Source: Smithella sp. UBA2180 (lineage in GTDB: Bacteria > Desulfobacterota > Syntrophia > Syntrophales > Smithellaceae). From it: a stretch of 6,340 nucleotides of DNA. A program made the position numbers and the translations under genes. Positions 5,806 to 6,340 of this stretch are shown here, piece after piece (positions within the stretch are counted from its first letter, which is position 1; every line of letters starts with the position of its first letter). The DNA lies in NCBI GenBank assembly GCA_002327415.1, contig DCVU01000067.1:1-6340 (forward strand), read 5' to 3'. The notes beneath the pieces were generated by a model. It did no database searches. It saw only the letters and a program-made list of their open reading frames with translations, and was not told where the DNA came from.

Positions 5806-6340
5806 ATGCATAATAAGATTATGTGGGGGAATGGTGATAAATTATTTGTCATGACGAAAAAGTCGTCCTGGCTTTTACTTTTACTCTTAAGTCTTCCTCT
5901 ATTTTCATGTTCAACTATTTTACCTAAACAATATACCACGGAAGTTTTCCAAGGCCAATGCGTGCCTGTTTTCCCGGATAAAGACGGCTGGTACGGCGGT
6001 GACGGTGCTTATTCGATTAAACTTAATCAGGAACGTACACTATGGCTTTTTGGAGACACATTCGCCTCCCGTGAAGAAGGTAGAAAAAACCGTATTGATA
6101 TGGACGTTATACTGGGAACAACAGTGGGGATTTCCACCTGCTCCGTTAATAACGAATTCAAAATTAATTATTATTTGAAAAATAAGGGCGGAAAGTTTGT
6201 GTCATCGTTTGGTGAAGAAGAATGGCTCTGGCCGCAGGATCCTTTTATAGTCAATAATGCCTTATATATTCCTTTGATAGCAGTTACTCCGGGAAATAAA
6301 GAGGCGGAGGTTTTTAATTTTAAGATTTCAGGTCACAAAT
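5806..6340 (+). CDS. Lipoprotein with DUF4185/DUF5005-like domain, N-terminal part (3' end outside window)
   Basis: The frame stays open from ATG 5806 to the right edge (178 codons). A lipoprotein signal is clear: MTKKSSW, a Leu-rich core and lipobox LFSC, with the lipidated Cys at residue 35 from this start or 20 from ATG 5851. Ser at +2 suggests outer-membrane sorting in a Gram-negative cell. The mature part has GWYGGDGAYSIKL and TLWLFGDTF, the opening blade motifs of DUF4185/DUF5005 proteins, which are predicted beta-propellers related to glycoside hydrolases and act outside the cytoplasm on unknown substrates. Start choice is uncertain. ATG 5806 has GGAG (5792-5795) 10 nt upstream and follows the mntP stop by 5 nt. 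ATG 5851 gives a textbook signal peptide but has no good binding site. The substrate is unknown, and the link to mntP may be only positional. Confidence 0.8.
   Translation, partial: MHNKIMWGNGDKLFVMTKKSSWLLLLLLSLPLFSCSTILPKQYTTEVFQGQCVPVFPDKDGWYGGDGAYSIKLNQERTLWLFGDTFASREEGRKNRIDMDVILGTTVGISTCSVNNEFKINYYLKNKGGKFVSSFGEEEWLWPQDPFIVNNALYIPLIAVTPGNKEAEVFNFKISGHK

Overview
The window looks like a piece of chromosome from a Gram-negative bacterium of moderate GC content. My best guess is a deltaproteobacterial-type anaerobe in the broad Syntrophales/Smithella direction. That guess rests on the general feel of the UvrB and UvrC sequences, the mix of GC-rich palindromes and AT-rich spacers, and a lipoprotein with a Gram-negative style lipobox. 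It is inference only, because no rRNA or other phylogenetic marker is present. All supported genes lie on the + strand.

Left third (1-1066): this part is gene-poor. It opens with the last 35 codons of a small stand-alone GIY-YIG nuclease gene. A palindromic repeat follows one base after the stop codon, then about 300 nt of noncoding DNA with a second perfect hairpin. Next is a short three-helix membrane protein gene (434-779) whose reading frame appears broken by one extra G in a G5 run. A further spacer of about 290-320 nt holds a weak terminator-like hairpin, a TATAAT box and a short palindrome, and leads into uvrB.

Centre (1103-5023): uvrB and uvrC are complete and intact, with all expected motifs. 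They are 87 nt apart with no terminator seen between them, so they are probably co-transcribed. Together they encode the damage-verification helicase-like subunit and the dual-incision nuclease of nucleotide excision repair. uvrA is not in the window, and I see no E. coli-type or Bacillus-type LexA box upstream.

Right part (5024-6340): uvrC is followed by a compact palindromic element of about 177 bp. It has imperfect inverted termini of about 50 bp around two perfect 9-bp hairpins and resembles a non-autonomous MITE or composite REP. Then come mntP (a Mn2+ efflux pump with a GTG start preceded by several start-stop mini-ORFs) and, 5 nt after its stop, the 5' end of a DUF4185/DUF5005-like lipoprotein gene that runs off the right edge.

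I do not see a new defence or mobile system. The main points for a second look are the palindromic element, the probable frameshift in the small membrane protein, and the unusual start region of mntP.
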